Origin: Amycolatopsis balhimycina FH 1894
GTDB taxonomy: Bacteria; Actinomycetota; Actinomycetes; Mycobacteriales; Pseudonocardiaceae
Assembly: GCF_000384295.1 (NCBI RefSeq)
Contig: NZ_KB913037.1
Span: 5,328,822-5,392,821, forward strand
DNA length: 64,000 nucleotides
Direction: 5' to 3'
Shown: in pieces, positions 53,218 to 63,400 of the stretch
How positions within the stretch are numbered: the stretch's first letter is position 1
Layout of the letters: the number at the start of each line of letters is the position of its first letter
Notes under the pieces: model-generated
What the model was told of the DNA's origin: nothing
The model's database searches: none
Seen by the model: the letters and a program-made list of their open reading frames with translations, nothing else
Program-made: the position numbers and the translations under genes

Positions 53218-54051
53218 ATGACCACCGCTGTCGAATCCGAGCTCCGCCGCCGAGAGCTGGCGAGGTTCCTGCGCAGCCGGCGCGAGCGGATCACGCCCGA
53301 GCAGGTCGGCCTTCCGATCTTCGGCCGCCGACGGACGCCGGGGCTGCGCCGTGAAGAGGTCGCGCAGCTCGCCGGCGTCGTGGTCACCTGGTACACGTGG
53401 CTGGAGCAGGGCCGCGACATCAACGCGTCCGAGCAGGTCCTGCAGGCGATCGCCCGCACGCTGCGGCTCGACCCGCACGAGCACACCCACCTCTTCCGCC
53501 TGGCCGGCGCGCCCGCGCCGGAGCGGGAGAAGGACTGCCAGGTCATCACGCCGGCTTTTGCGCTGATGCTCAAGAAGCTTGAGCCGTACCCGGTCGCGAT
53601 CCGCAACGCGCGGTGCGACCTGCTCGGCTACAACCGCGGCTACACCTGGCTCATGGGTGACGTCGACGCCATCCCGTTCGAGGACCGCAACACCCTGGTC
53701 CAGTGCCTGCTCAACCCGGAGTGGCGCAAGCGGATGCTCGACTGGGACACGAACATCCCGCGCGTGATCGCGTCCTTCCGCGCGGCGATGGCCGACCACG
53801 TCGCCGAGCCGGCGTGGAAGCAGCTGGTGAAGCGCCTCAAGGCGGAGTCGCCGCTGTTCGCCGAGCTGTGGCCGCACCACGACGTCAACTCGGAGCCGAT
53901 CCGCACCAAGCGCTACCTGCACCCGGACGTCGGGCTGCTGCGGTTCAACTTCACCTACCTCTACTACGGCCGCCGGTCCGAGATCACCATGTCGACTTAC
54001 ACCCCGGCCGACGAAGAGACAGCGGCGAAGCTCCCCCTCTTCTTCGACTGA
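53218..54051 (+). CDS. XRE-family regulator with MmyB-like ligand-binding domain
   Basis: A 277-residue regulator. HTH at about 10-75 (RREEVAQLAGVVVTWYTWLEQGRDINASEQVLQAIARTLRLD). The MmyB-like PAS-type domain is at about 100-275 (LLGYNRGYTWLMGD, VQCLLNPEWRKRMLDWDTN, FNFTYLYYGRRSEITMSTYTPADEETA). In this family the second domain binds fatty acid-like ligands. It is divergent from the DHA2 exporter and most likely represses it through the twin operators. Confidence 0.92.
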   Translation: MTTAVESELRRRELARFLRSRRERITPEQVGLPIFGRRRTPGLRREEVAQLAGVVVTWYTWLEQGRDINASEQVLQAIARTLRLDPHEHTHLFRLAGAPAPEREKDCQVITPAFALMLKKLEPYPVAIRNARCDLLGYNRGYTWLMGDVDAIPFEDRNTLVQCLLNPEWRKRMLDWDTNIPRVIASFRAAMADHVAEPAWKQLVKRLKAESPLFAELWPHHDVNSEPIRTKRYLHPDVGLLRFNFTYLYYGRRSEITMSTYTPADEETAAKLPLFFD

Positions 54052-54114
54052 CTATTGCAGCCGACGTACGCCGGGAGTCGCTCCGGGACGGACGCGGCGC
54101 GACCCGGCGACCGG

Positions 54115-54120
54115 TAGTTT
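54115..54120 (+). promoter_or_regulatory. Candidate -10 element for leaderless mRNA
   Basis: TAGTTT (TANNNT) ends 7 nt before ATG 54128; there is no Shine-Dalgarno. Confidence 0.5.
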
Positions 54121-54127
54121 TCGCGGC

Positions 54128-55252
54128 ATGAGATGGCCGCCGCAGTCGCGTTTGTCCCCGTGGGTGGGGCGTGTGGTGCGCACCGTCGTCGTCACCGGGT
54201 TCGTGCTCGGGGCGACCAGCGGTGCGTCGCGGTGGCAGCCGGGTGCGCCACCGATGACCCCGCTCGGTGTCGCGTGGCTGGCCGCCACCGGGCTGACGCT
54301 GCTGGCCGCCCACCGCTTCCCGCTCACGGTCTTCCTGGCCGCGACAGCGTCCGCGTTCGGCTACTACGCCTCCGGGCTGCCCGGCGGCCCGATCATCGTC
54401 GTCCCGACCATCGCGTTGTTCCTGCTCACCCGGCAGCGCGGCCCGCTGACCGCCGGGATCACCGGCGCCGCCGCGCTCACCGTCCTCTACCTGGTCCACA
54501 TCGTGACGTCGGGGTCGTTCGCGCTGGCGGTCGGCGCCGGGTTCCTGGTCGTCTGGCTGGTCGCCGTCATCGGGGTCGGCACCGCCGTCCGGTACCAGCT
54601 CGACGCGCTCATCGCCCGGCGCGAGCAGGCCGACGAGCACCGCCACCGGCTCGCCGAGCAGGAACGGCTGCGCATCGCCCGTGAGGTCCACGACGTCGTC
54701 GCGCACAGCCTCGCGATGATCAACGTCCAGGCCGGCGTCGCCGCGCACGTCGCCGACCGGCGGCCCGAGCAGGCGAAAGAAGCGCTGCTCAACATCAAGG
54801 CGGCCAGCGCCTCCGCGCTCAAGGACCTGCGCGCGACCCTGGCCGTGCTGCGTTCCGGCGAGGACAAGGCCCCCGCCCCGAGTCTCGCCCAGGCCGGCGA
54901 ACTGCTGGATCACGCCCGCGACGCCGGGCTCACGGTCGACGTCCACGGCGAGGCCGGCGACCTCCCGGCGCCCGTGGACGCCGCCGCCTACCGGATCCTG
55001 CAGGAGTCACTGACCAACGTCGTCCGGCACGCCGACCGGCCGGGACACGTCGACGTGCGGTTCGAACGGCACCATGGGTCCTTCACGCTCCGGGTGCGTG
55101 ACGACGGCCGCGGCACCAGCCGGCCGACCCCGGGCCACGGCCTGCGGGGCATGGGCGAACGTGCCGCCGCACTGGGCGGGCGATGTACCGCCGGGCCGGT
55201 CGAAGGCGGTTTCGAAGTGTGCGTCGAGCTACCGATCGAGGGAGAAGCATGA
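54128..55252 (+). CDS. NarL-type sensor histidine kinase
   Basis: A 374-residue membrane sensor. About four to five helices occupy residues 15-155 with almost no extracellular loop, so it may sense the membrane itself. The HisKA_3 phospho-acceptor is His188 in REVHDVVAHSLAMINVQAGV. The ATPase domain (about 260-370) has the N box LQESLTNVVRHAD and the G box VRDDGRGTSRPTPGHGLRGMGERA. It overlaps its response regulator by 4 nt. Cell-envelope or drug stress is a usual cue; here the cue is unknown. Confidence 0.92.
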   Translation: MRWPPQSRLSPWVGRVVRTVVVTGFVLGATSGASRWQPGAPPMTPLGVAWLAATGLTLLAAHRFPLTVFLAATASAFGYYASGLPGGPIIVVPTIALFLLTRQRGPLTAGITGAAALTVLYLVHIVTSGSFALAVGAGFLVVWLVAVIGVGTAVRYQLDALIARREQADEHRHRLAEQERLRIAREVHDVVAHSLAMINVQAGVAAHVADRRPEQAKEALLNIKAASASALKDLRATLAVLRSGEDKAPAPSLAQAGELLDHARDAGLTVDVHGEAGDLPAPVDAAAYRILQESLTNVVRHADRPGHVDVRFERHHGSFTLRVRDDGRGTSRPTPGHGLRGMGERAAALGGRCTAGPVEGGFEVCVELPIEGEA

Positions 55253-55917
55253 TCCGCGTCCTGCTGGCCGACGACCAGGTCCTGGTCCGCGCCGGGTTCC
55301 GCGTGCTGCTGGAGACCGAGGACGGCTTCGACGTCGTCGGCGAGGCGGGTGATGGCGAGCAAGCGGTCGCCGGAGCGATCGAGCACCGGCCGGACATCGT
55401 CGTGATGGACGTCCGGATGCCGGGGGTCGACGGCCTCGAAGCCACCCGGCGGATCACCGCGAACCCCGAGCTCGCGGGCACGAAAGTGCTGGTCCTGACC
55501 ACTTTCGACGTCGACGAGTACGTCTACGAAGCCCTGCGTGCGGGCGCCAGCGGGTTCCTGCTGAAGGACACCGAGCCGGTCGAGCTGCTGCGCGCCCTGC
55601 GGGTCGTCGCGAAAGGGGAGGCGCTGCTTGCGCCGACGGTCACGCGCCGGCTGATCCAGGAGTTCGTCGGCCGCCCGGAGAACCGGCGCATCGACACCAG
55701 CGCCGTCCGCGAGATCACCGACCGCGAGCGCGAGGTCCTCGGCCTCGTGGCGGGCGGCATGTCGAACGACGAAATCGCCGCCCACCTGGTGATCTCGACG
55801 GCGACGGCGCGCACCCACGTCAGCCGCATCATGACGAAGATCGGCGCCCGCGACCGCGCCCAGCTGGTGGTGCTGGCCTACGAGTCCGGGCTGGTCACGC
55901 CGCGTCGCCCCGCCTGA
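55249..55917 (+). CDS. NarL/LuxR-type response regulator
   Basis: A 222-residue response regulator. The receiver domain has the acidic pair LLADDQ, phospho-acceptor Asp54 in VVMDVRMPG, and Lys in GFLLKDTEP. The LuxR-type HTH is at about 152-212 (ITDREREVLGLVAGGMSNDEIAAHLVISTATARTHVSRIMTKIGARDRAQLVV). The cognate kinase precedes it with a 4-nt overlap. Confidence 0.93.
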   Translation: MIRVLLADDQVLVRAGFRVLLETEDGFDVVGEAGDGEQAVAGAIEHRPDIVVMDVRMPGVDGLEATRRITANPELAGTKVLVLTTFDVDEYVYEALRAGASGFLLKDTEPVELLRALRVVAKGEALLAPTVTRRLIQEFVGRPENRRIDTSAVREITDREREVLGLVAGGMSNDEIAAHLVISTATARTHVSRIMTKIGARDRAQLVVLAYESGLVTPRRPA

Positions 55918-55990
55918 CCCGGCGCACCACACGGACCGCCCGCACCAGGAACACGACGGCGAGGACACCGACCAGGCAGAACCAGATCAC
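55895..55990 (-). CDS. Short single-helix membrane protein, candidate
   Basis: A 31-residue reading frame with one hydrophobic helix (MIWFCLVGVLAVVFLVRAVR) and a basic tail (VRRVRRGDAA). AGGAGG stands 4 nt upstream of its GTG start (55995-56000 on the minus strand), the strongest support. It overlaps the response regulator 3' end by 23 nt on the opposite strand. Function unknown; small proteins of this shape often regulate membrane complexes. Confidence 0.45.
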   Translation of the reverse strand: MIWFCLVGVLAVVFLVRAVRVVRRVRRGDAA

Positions 55991-56084
55991 GGTGCCTCCT
56001 CTCCCGGCCGATGCTCTGCTCAGAGGGCGTCCGAGAGGGGGACCGCGTTCACCGACACGGCCGAACTCACCCGTTCGGGTCAGC

Positions 56085-57323
56085 TCAGTTGTTGGTGCGC
56101 TCCGTCGGCGGCGACTTCTGGACCTGCGCGGTCAGCAGCGTCTTGAACGAGCTGAGCGTCGCGTCCTTGGACGGGCCGAACGAGTCGATGATGATCACCC
56201 GGTTGTACAGCACGTAGACCGCGCGGTAGACCTGCTGGGTGCTGTCCGCGGCCGAGTAGACCGGGACGCCGTGCAGCGACAGGTTGCGGTTGACGGTCAG
56301 GCCGCCTTCCTGCTCCGCGTTGCCGTACTCGGCGGCCACCGCGGCCGCGGCCTGCGCGTTCGGCAGCTCCAGGGCGAACAGGCCCAGCGTGACGTCGCCG
56401 TCCTTGGTCGTCTTGAGCAGGCCTTGGGTCATGCCGCTCTGCTTGAGCTTCTCGACGACCGTGGTCGGCAGGTACTTGGCCGACTGCAGCTTGTCCATGT
56501 CGAACTCGCCACCGCCGGCGCGGGTGGTGCCGGCCGGGGTGATCAGCGCCGACGAGTTGTCACCCGGCTCCGGCTTGGCCGCCGGCGGCTCCGGGAGCGG
56601 CTTGACGGTCGGCGCGGGCGGCGGCTGCGGGCTCGAGCTCTGGGCCACCGGCGGCGTCGAACCGCCGTTGTCCTTGATGAACAGCGCCCAGACGCCGAAG
56701 CCGAGGCCCGCGACCACGAGGAACGCGACCACGGCGAAGGCGATCTTCTTGCCCTTGCCCGACGACGGCTGGGTCTGGAAGCTCTCCGGACCCTGGCTGA
56801 TCCAGTCGGCGTTGTTCGACGGCGTCAGCGGCGGGAACTCCGAACCACCCCACGGCGGGCTGACGTCCTGCTGGGGCGCGCCCCACGGGTTCTGCTGCGG
56901 CATCGGCTGGGCGAACCCGCCGGCCGGGGAGTGCTGGCCGTACGGGGGCGGCGGCTGCTGCTGCATCGGCTGCGGGAACCCGCCCGACGGCGAGTTCGGG
57001 TGCTGCTGCTGTTGCTGCCACGGCGGCACGACCTGGGTCCGCTCGGCACCGCCCGCGTCCGCCGCGGAGACGACCTGCGTCGCCTCGGCGTTCGCCTGGG
57101 GGTCGGGCTGCTGCCCCGGTAGCGACACCGGCGCGATGATCTGCGTGTCGGCAGCGGTGCTCGGGACCTGCTGCTGTGCGGGCTGGGCGGGGGCCTGGGA
57201 CTGGTCGCCGGTCGAGACGGCCATGGACAGCACCCGGTCACGGCGCGCCCGGTATTCGTCGGCCGTCAGGTTTCCCGCCGCGAGCTCCTCGTCAAGCCTG
57301 CGCAGCTCTTCCTGCCAGGTCAC
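56085..57323 (-). CDS. Gln/Pro-rich single-pass membrane protein
   Basis: A 412-residue protein. Residues 3-33 (WQEELRRLDEELAAGNLTADE, then YRARRDRVL) form a SHOCT-like helical hairpin. A cytosolic Gln/Pro/Gly-rich linker (about 40-185) includes runs such as PPWQQQQQHP. A membrane helix is at about 192-213, then a Pro-rich spacer and an extracellular domain (about 260-405) with FDMDKLQSAKYLP and TLGLFALELPNAQ. Start GTG 57323, with AAGGGGG upstream. Function unknown; the same layout is common in actinomycetes. Confidence 0.75.
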   Translation of the reverse strand: MTWQEELRRLDEELAAGNLTADEYRARRDRVLSMAVSTGDQSQAPAQPAQQQVPSTAADTQIIAPVSLPGQQPDPQANAEATQVVSAADAGGAERTQVVPPWQQQQQHPNSPSGGFPQPMQQQPPPPYGQHSPAGGFAQPMPQQNPWGAPQQDVSPPWGGSEFPPLTPSNNADWISQGPESFQTQPSSGKGKKIAFAVVAFLVVAGLGFGVWALFIKDNGGSTPPVAQSSSPQPPPAPTVKPLPEPPAAKPEPGDNSSALITPAGTTRAGGGEFDMDKLQSAKYLPTTVVEKLKQSGMTQGLLKTTKDGDVTLGLFALELPNAQAAAAVAAEYGNAEQEGGLTVNRNLSLHGVPVYSAADSTQQVYRAVYVLYNRVIIIDSFGPSKDATLSSFKTLLTAQVQKSPPTERTNN

Positions 57324-57487
57324 CCCGGTACCCCCTTGGGTATATCGCCTGCGAACGCGAACGTGTGGGTGCTCCTCGCCCGGAGCGCGGCCGCCCGCAC
57401 GGAGTCATTGTGCACGGGTGTGTTCACCTGGTCGTCGCCCACCACCCCGTCGTTACCTTCGCGTGGCGGAGGCCTCGGCGCGGGTCA

Positions 57488-57537
57488 GTGACATGCCGTG
57501 GCTTCGCCCCGGGCCGGGGGCTTTGCCACCCGGAACC
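57488..57537 (-). repeat. REP-like double-hairpin repeat, copy 2 (minus orientation)
   Basis: The complement of this stretch carries TCCGGGTGGC, AGCCCCCGGCCCGGGGCGAA and a GTCAC end, as in the two other copies, with several substitutions. It begins 3 nt after the stop of the O-acetyltransferase-like gene, where it may act as terminator. Confidence 0.75.
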
Positions 57538-57540
57538 ACC

Positions 57541-58863
57541 TCAAGAGTGGCGGGGGTGCGCGGCGAGCACCTGTCCCAGCAGGTCGATGGTCTGGTCGCG
57601 CAGGAGCGCGGACGACCCGCCGATGACACTGCGCTCGACCATTTCGAAGGTCACGATGTCGCGGTCGGCGAACAGGGTCGTCATTTCCCGCGCGGTGCTC
57701 TGCGCGACCGTCTCGGCGTGCACGATGGTGACGTCCTGGCAGGTCGCGGCCAGGAACGGGCTGGCGAACTGGGTGAACGAGTCGGCCACGACCGCCGTGG
57801 TGCGGGCGATCGACCCGGCGGGCTTGGCGCCGTCCGGCTGGCTCAGGTGCAGCGGGGTCTTGAAGTCGCTGGCGATGTAGCGGGTCCGGTCGGCGCCGCC
57901 GTCGGTGGAGAGGCTGTACGTCGTCAGCTGCCGCTGTTCGTCGCGGCCCAGCACCCTGGCCAGGTCCGCGGGCCACGGCCGGACGCCGTTCGGCGCCGCC
58001 TGCCAGCCCGCGGTGCTGCCGGGCGCGATCGCCGAACCCAGCGCGTACGTCATGACCAGGCCGCCGTCGAACGACCAGTGGGTGTCGTTGCGGTCGTACA
58101 GCGAGTGCCCGACGCGCCTTTCGGCGTCGGCGAGTGCCGGCCGCAGGTCGATCGCGCCGGTCTCGCGCGGCACGCGGTTCCAGAACTCGGCGGTCCGCGC
58201 CTGCGCGCACGGCTTGCCGACGTAGGTGTCGGGCAGGTGGGCCGGCTCTTCGCTGTACTTGTCCGGCGCGATGACCAGCTCGAACTTGCGCCCGGACCGC
58301 TCCACGGCGGTGCGCAGCTTCCGGAGCGCGGCGACGACGTGGTCGGTGTCCATCACCGGACGGCACCGGGCGTTGACGTCCTCCCCGAGGTACATCCAGC
58401 CGTCCTTGCCCGGGAGCACGGTGGGGTAGACGTACCCGGGGACGTCGCCGTTGTCCGGCTTTCCCTGGTCGACGCCGACCGTGCCGCCGTCGTGGCTGGT
58501 GCCCTGGCCGGAGCCGGGCGGGTCGCCGAAGAGGCCGGTGCTGATCGCGTCGGCGGCTTGGACCCCGGCCTGCCGCAGCGGCAGGTGGTCGGTCGCCCAG
58601 CCGGACATGCCGGTGAAGAACCCCCAGCCCGCGCCGAGGCTGGGGAAGTCGCGCAGCGGCCGGTTCTCGAAGGCGGCGGGGTGCACACCGGCCACCGAAA
58701 GCAGCAGCGGCGTGACGAAGAAGAAGGCCGCGCAGGCCAGAGCCGTGCGCTGGCGCTTGCTGTGCCGGGGCCGGTAGAGGTTGTGCTCCTTGGGCAGGAA
58801 CGACTCCGGGGTCCTCGGCAGCGCCGGCTGGGTGGGCAACTGCGACGGAGGACGGGACGACAC
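57541..58863 (-). CDS. AlgX/AlgJ-like SGNH O-acetyltransferase-related protein
   Basis: A 440-residue membrane-anchored protein. A cytosolic N-terminus (1-40) is followed by one membrane helix (about 41-60). The outside domain starts with FENRPLRDFPSL, a hallmark of AlgJ/AlgX, and has DGWMYLGED, the DxH site Asp260/His262 in YDRNDTHWS, and a Ser362 in VVADSFTQF, together an SGNH-type triad. Role inferred: O-acetylation of an extracytoplasmic glycan. The GTG start has TAGGAT 6 nt upstream and no Shine-Dalgarno. It is divergent from the methyltransferase/glycosyltransferase genes. Confidence 0.85.
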   Translation of the reverse strand: MSSRPPSQLPTQPALPRTPESFLPKEHNLYRPRHSKRQRTALACAAFFFVTPLLLSVAGVHPAAFENRPLRDFPSLGAGWGFFTGMSGWATDHLPLRQAGVQAADAISTGLFGDPPGSGQGTSHDGGTVGVDQGKPDNGDVPGYVYPTVLPGKDGWMYLGEDVNARCRPVMDTDHVVAALRKLRTAVERSGRKFELVIAPDKYSEEPAHLPDTYVGKPCAQARTAEFWNRVPRETGAIDLRPALADAERRVGHSLYDRNDTHWSFDGGLVMTYALGSAIAPGSTAGWQAAPNGVRPWPADLARVLGRDEQRQLTTYSLSTDGGADRTRYIASDFKTPLHLSQPDGAKPAGSIARTTAVVADSFTQFASPFLAATCQDVTIVHAETVAQSTAREMTTLFADRDIVTFEMVERSVIGGSSALLRDQTIDLLGQVLAAHPRHS

Positions 58864-58869
58864 AGCCGT

Positions 58870-58875
58870 ATCCTA
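58870..58875 (-). promoter_or_regulatory. Candidate -10 element for leaderless mRNA
   Basis: TAGGAT (minus strand) ends 6 nt before GTG 58863; no Shine-Dalgarno. Confidence 0.5.
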
Positions 58876-58926
58876 GCGCCGGGCCGGTGACCGGCGGTTC
58901 GGATCGGTGACTCGAGGGGACGTGCG

Positions 58927-60393
58927 ATGAGCAGTGGCGGCTTCGGGGGGTCCGGGTGGCGGAGCCCCCGGCCCGGGGCAAAGCCCCGGTTGTCACAGCG
59001 AGGGCCGGGCTACGACCAGCGGCTGGCCAGGGAGCGCGAAACCTTCGCCGGCCAGGAGGAGATCCACGGCAACCTGCCACCGTCGGCGCACCGGTGGTCG
59101 AACCGGCACGTGCGCCCGAAGCTCGAAGCGCTCGGTGTTCCCGGCCTCGACGAGCTGATCGTCGGGCAGATCGCCGAACGCGCGCAGGGGCTTTCACGGG
59201 ACGCCGTCGTGCTGTCGCTGGGCAGCGGCAACGGCGACCAGGAGCTCGGCTGGCTGCGCGGTCTCGCCGGCGCCGGTCTGGACAACGTCCGGCTGCGGCT
59301 GCTCGAGCTGAACCCCGAGATGCAGGCCAGGGCCGAGGCGTCGGCCCGCGAGCAGGGCGTGGCCGACCGGGTCGAGCTGATCACCGCGGACTTCAACACC
59401 TGGCGCGCCGACGCCGAGCACGACGTCGTCGTCGGATTCCAGGCGCTGCACCACGTGCTCGACCTCGAACACCTCTACGGCCAGATCAAGGGCAGCCTGA
59501 CCGGGGACGGCGTCCTGGTCGTGCACGACATGATCGGCCGCAACGGGCACCGCCGGTGGCCCGAGGCCCACGAGGTCGTCGACCGGATCTGGGCGACGCT
59601 GCCCCCGGAGCTGCGCCGGAACGCGCTGACCGGGCACGTCGACGAGCAGTTCGTCGACGTCGACTGCGCCGCCGACGGGTTCGAGGGCATCCGGGCGCAG
59701 GACGTCCTGCCGGTGCTCCTCGATTTCCTGCACCCGAGCCTGTTCCTGCCGTACGGCAACGTGATCGACCCGTTCGTCGACCGCATCTACGGCCACAACT
59801 TCGACATGGACGACCCCGCGCACGTCGCCCTGATCGACGAGATCGGCGTCCTCGACGACAGCCTGCTCGACCTCGGGCTGGTCACCGGGACACGGCTGAC
59901 CGCGCTGTTCCACCCGTCTCCGCAGCCGCTGCGCGTCCACGGCAACCGGACGCCGGAGCGGTCGGCGCGGGACACCCGCGTCGTCGACCCGGCCGGCCGC
60001 GTCTCGTTCCGGCCCGGCGGCACGAACGGAGAACGGCTGGTCCGCGGCGCGGGCATCGTGACCGGCCGGCTGAACGGCATCGCCCACGACGACTGGGCGG
60101 CGCCGTCGGTCGAGTTCCCGGTCCTGACCACGGCCCCGGTCGACGCGCTGGACTTCCGGACCTACCTGCCGGACGACGCCACCGAGCACGGCAGCGTCAC
60201 CGTTTCCGTCGACGGCGTCCCGGTCGCCAAGGCCGACGTCGGGCCGGGCCTGACCGAGCAGGTGCTGCCGGTCCGGCTCGAAGCGCACCGGCAGGTGCGG
60301 CTTTCGTTCGACGCGGACTGGTCGGTGACGGCCGGTGGCGACCGGCGCACGCTGGCGTACGTCCTGGTCGGGCTGGGGCTGCTCGAAAGGTGA
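58927..60393 (+). CDS. Class I SAM methyltransferase with C-terminal beta domain
   Basis: A 488-residue protein. The SAM motif [17 protein letters not shown] is at about 94-110, [12 protein letters not shown] holds the cofactor acid, and [24 protein letters not shown] follows. The C-terminal 130 residues ([30 protein letters not shown]) look like a beta-sandwich that may bind a glycan. Residues 7-25 are encoded by the REP-like repeat, so the N-terminus is foreign to the fold. GAGGGG precedes the ATG, and no better start lies downstream. It precedes the glycosyltransferase fusion by 28 nt. Confidence 0.85.
   Translation: MSSGGFGGSGWRSPRPGAKPRLSQRGPGYDQRLARERETFAGQEEIHGNLPPSAHRWSNRHVRPKLEALGVPGLDELIVGQIAERAQGLSRDAVVLSLGSGNGDQELGWLRGLAGAGLDNVRLRLLELNPEMQARAEASAREQGVADRVELITADFNTWRADAEHDVVVGFQALHHVLDLEHLYGQIKGSLTGDGVLVVHDMIGRNGHRRWPEAHEVVDRIWATLPPELRRNALTGHVDEQFVDVDCAADGFEGIRAQDVLPVLLDFLHPSLFLPYGNVIDPFVDRIYGHNFDMDDPAHVALIDEIGVLDDSLLDLGLVTGTRLTALFHPSPQPLRVHGNRTPERSARDTRVVDPAGRVSFRPGGTNGERLVRGAGIVTGRLNGIAHDDWAAPSVEFPVLTTAPVDALDFRTYLPDDATEHGSVTVSVDGVPVAKADVGPGLTEQVLPVRLEAHRQVRLSFDADWSVTAGGDRRTLAYVLVGLGLLER
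58946..58999 (+). repeat. REP-like double-hairpin repeat, copy 3, inside a coding sequence
   Basis: A 54-bp stretch identical at 52 positions to 8551-8604. It lies in frame near the start of the methyltransferase gene. The same element elsewhere is non-coding, so this is probably an insertion read through as protein. Confidence 0.85.
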
Positions 60394-60408
60394 GATCGAC
60401 CGGACGGC

Positions 60409-60414
60409 TAATCT
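60409..60414 (+). promoter_or_regulatory. Candidate -10 element for leaderless mRNA
   Basis: TAATCT (TANNNT) ends 7 nt before ATG 60422; no Shine-Dalgarno. It may allow separate expression of the fusion gene. Confidence 0.5.
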
Positions 60415-60421
60415 GCCCGGC

Positions 60422-63400
60422 ATGGCCAAGGGGACGAGTGGCGAGCGGCTGATCGAGTGGACCGGCGAGCGGTGCGTGCCGTGGACCGAAGATCTCCAGG
60501 TGATCTACGAGCACTATCACCGCTACGCGTTCTCGGCCCGCTTCGTCGCGGGCAAGCGCGTCCTCGACCTGGCCAGTGGTGAGGGTTACGGCGTCTCGCT
60601 GCTCGCGCGCTCGGCGGCCGAGGTCGTCGGGCTCGAGATCGACCCGCAGACCGTCGAGCACGCCCGGCAGCGCTACCCCGGCGTGCGGTTCGAGGTCGGC
60701 TCGATCACCGACCCGCGTGCCCTCGACGGCGAGATCTTCGACGTCATCACCTGCTTCGAGGCCATCGAGCACGTCGACGAGCAGGACCGGCTGATGGAGC
60801 TCGTCCGCAACCGGCTCGCGCCGGGCGGGGTCTTCCTCTGCAGCACCCCGGACATCGAGGTCTACACGCACGACCACGGCAACGAGAACCCGTACCACGT
60901 GCACGAGCTGACCGAGTCCGCGTTCCGCACGCTGCTGGCGGCGAGCTTCGAGCACGTCGTCGTGCTGCGGCAGAACGTCGCCGTCGGCTCGCTGATCCAC
61001 GACAACGGTGCCGGTGCCGGCGCCGAGGTCCTCACCGTGCAGGCCGACGACGCCGACGGCTGGGTCGTCGAACCCGGCGCGCCGCACACGTACTTCGTCT
61101 CCGTCGCGTCGGCCGAGCCGGTCGAGGTGCCCTCGACGTCCGCGATGGTCGACCCGAAGCTGACCCTCGTCGCCCGCGCCGCCGCGGAAGCCGGCCGGCT
61201 GCGGGGTGAGCTGGGCCGCACGGAAGCCGAGCGCGACCAGGCGACGGCTTCGGTCACCCGGCTCACCGGTGAACTCGCCCAGGTCACCGCGGCCGAGCAG
61301 CGCGCCTCGACCGAGCGCGACGAGGCACTCCGGCAGGCCGAGCGCGCCCGCGAAGACCGGCAGCGCGCGGCCGACGAGCTGAACCGGCTCCAGCGCAAGG
61401 CGGGCTACGACAGCGAACGGCTGGAGTGGCTGGCCGGCAACAACACCAGCCTCAGCGAGACCATCGGCAGGCTCGCCGCCGAGAACGAGAAGCTGCGGGC
61501 CGAGACGTCCGCGCTCGTCCAGAAGGTGATCGGGAAGTACCGCGGCGCGGTCGAGCGGTACGCGCCCCGCGGCACCCGCATCCGCGACTTCTACGAGACG
61601 GCGCTGGGCCGGCCGGCCGGCGTGCTGCCCGGTGCGCCGGTCGCGGCGCCCGGCCCGGTCGCGGTGACCACCAGCGACCACCCGATCGTCAGCGTCGTCA
61701 TCCCGGTCTACGGCAACTGGCGGTTCACCCGCGGCTGCCTCGACTCGATCCAGCGGCACCTGCCCTCGACGCCGTTCGAGGTCATCGTCGTCGACGACGC
61801 CTCGCCGGACGACTCCGCCGACCGCGTCGCCGGCTGTGCCGGGGTCCGGCTGGTCCGCGCGCCGAAGAACCTCGGGTTCGTCGGCGCCTGCAACCTCGGC
61901 GCCGAACACGCGCGCGGCGACTTCGTCATGTTCCTGAACAACGACACCGAGGTTCGCGCGGGCTGGCTGGACGAGCTGGTCGCCGTCGTCGAGTCGCGGC
62001 CCGACGTCGGGCTCGTCGGCTCGAAGCTGGTCTACCCGGACGGCCGTCTCCAGGAGTGCGGCGGGATCATCTGGGCCGACGGCACCGGCTGGAACTACGG
62101 CAGGCTGCAGAACCCGGACGCCCCCTGGTACCAGGCGCTGCGCGACGTCGACTACTGCTCGGGCGCGGCGCTGCTCGTCCGGCGGGAGCTGTTCGAGCGC
62201 CTCGGCGGCTTCGACAAGCGCTACGCTCCCGCGTACTACGAGGACACCGACCTCGCGTTCGCCGTGCGGGCGGCCGGGTACCGGACGATGGTCCAGCCCG
62301 CGTCGGTCGTCGTGCACCACGAAGGCATCACCAACGGCACCGACGTCTCGTCCGGCGTGAAGCGCCACCAGGAGCTCAACCGCGGCGTCTTCGTCGACAA
62401 GTGGAGCGTCCAGCTGCGCGACCACTTCCCGGAGGCGAGCCCGCGCGCGGTGTGGGCCGGGCGGCAGCGCACGAAGGACGGCCACCGCGGCGGCACGATC
62501 CTCGTCGCCGACCACCAGGTGCCCATGCCCGACAAGGACTCCGGCTCGGTGCGGATGTTCCGCGTCCTCGAGCTGCTCGTCGGCCTCGGCCACCGGGTCG
62601 TCTTCATGCCGCTCAACAACGCGCTCCACGAGCCGTACGTCGACGCGCTGTACCGCGCGGGCGTCACGGTGATCACCGGGCTCGGCGAACAGCTCGAGTT
62701 CCTGCGCGACGCCGGACCCGACCTGAGCCTGGCCGTGCTGTCGCGGCCGCACGTCGCCTGGCAGCTGCTGGAGCAGGTCCGCGAGCACGCGCCGGACTGC
62801 GTCATCGCGTACGACACCGTCGACCTGCACTTCGTCCGGCTCAACCGCCAGGCCGACCTGGCCGCGCAGCTCGGCAACACGCGCGAGGAGCTGACGCTGC
62901 GGCGTCGCGCCGAAGTGTTGCGGGAGTCCGAACTGGGCTTGACCCGCGCCACCGACGTCACGTTCGTCGTGTCCGATGTGGAGCGTGAGCTGCTGCGGGA
63001 GCTCGTGCCGTCGGCGCGCGTCGAGGTGCTGTCCAATGTGCACTACGCCGAAGGCTCGGTGGCGGTCCCGGAAGGACGGTCCGGCGTGCTGTTCGTCGGC
63101 AGCTTCGACCACCTGCCCAACCGGGACGCGGCGCGCTGGCTGGCGACCGAGATCATGCCGCTCGTCCGCCAGCGGCGCCCGGACGCGGTCGCGCAGATCG
63201 TCGGCAGCAACCCGCCGCAGGAGATGTTCGACCTGGAGCGCGACGGCGTCGTCGTCCGCGGCTGGGTGCCGAACCTCGACAGCGCTTACCGCGAGGCCCG
63301 GGTCGTCGTCGCGCCGCTGCGCTTCGGCGCCGGTGTCAAGGGAAAGCTGGGCGAGAGCCTCGGCTACGGCGTCCCGGTGGCCGCCACCCCGCTGGCCGCG

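Noticed and set aside
56284..58890. A plus-strand frame of about 870 codons across two minus-strand genes
   Set aside because: It spans an intergenic region and two well-supported genes without any motif of its own; Cys/Gly/Trp-rich runs are antisense of the Gln/Pro region.
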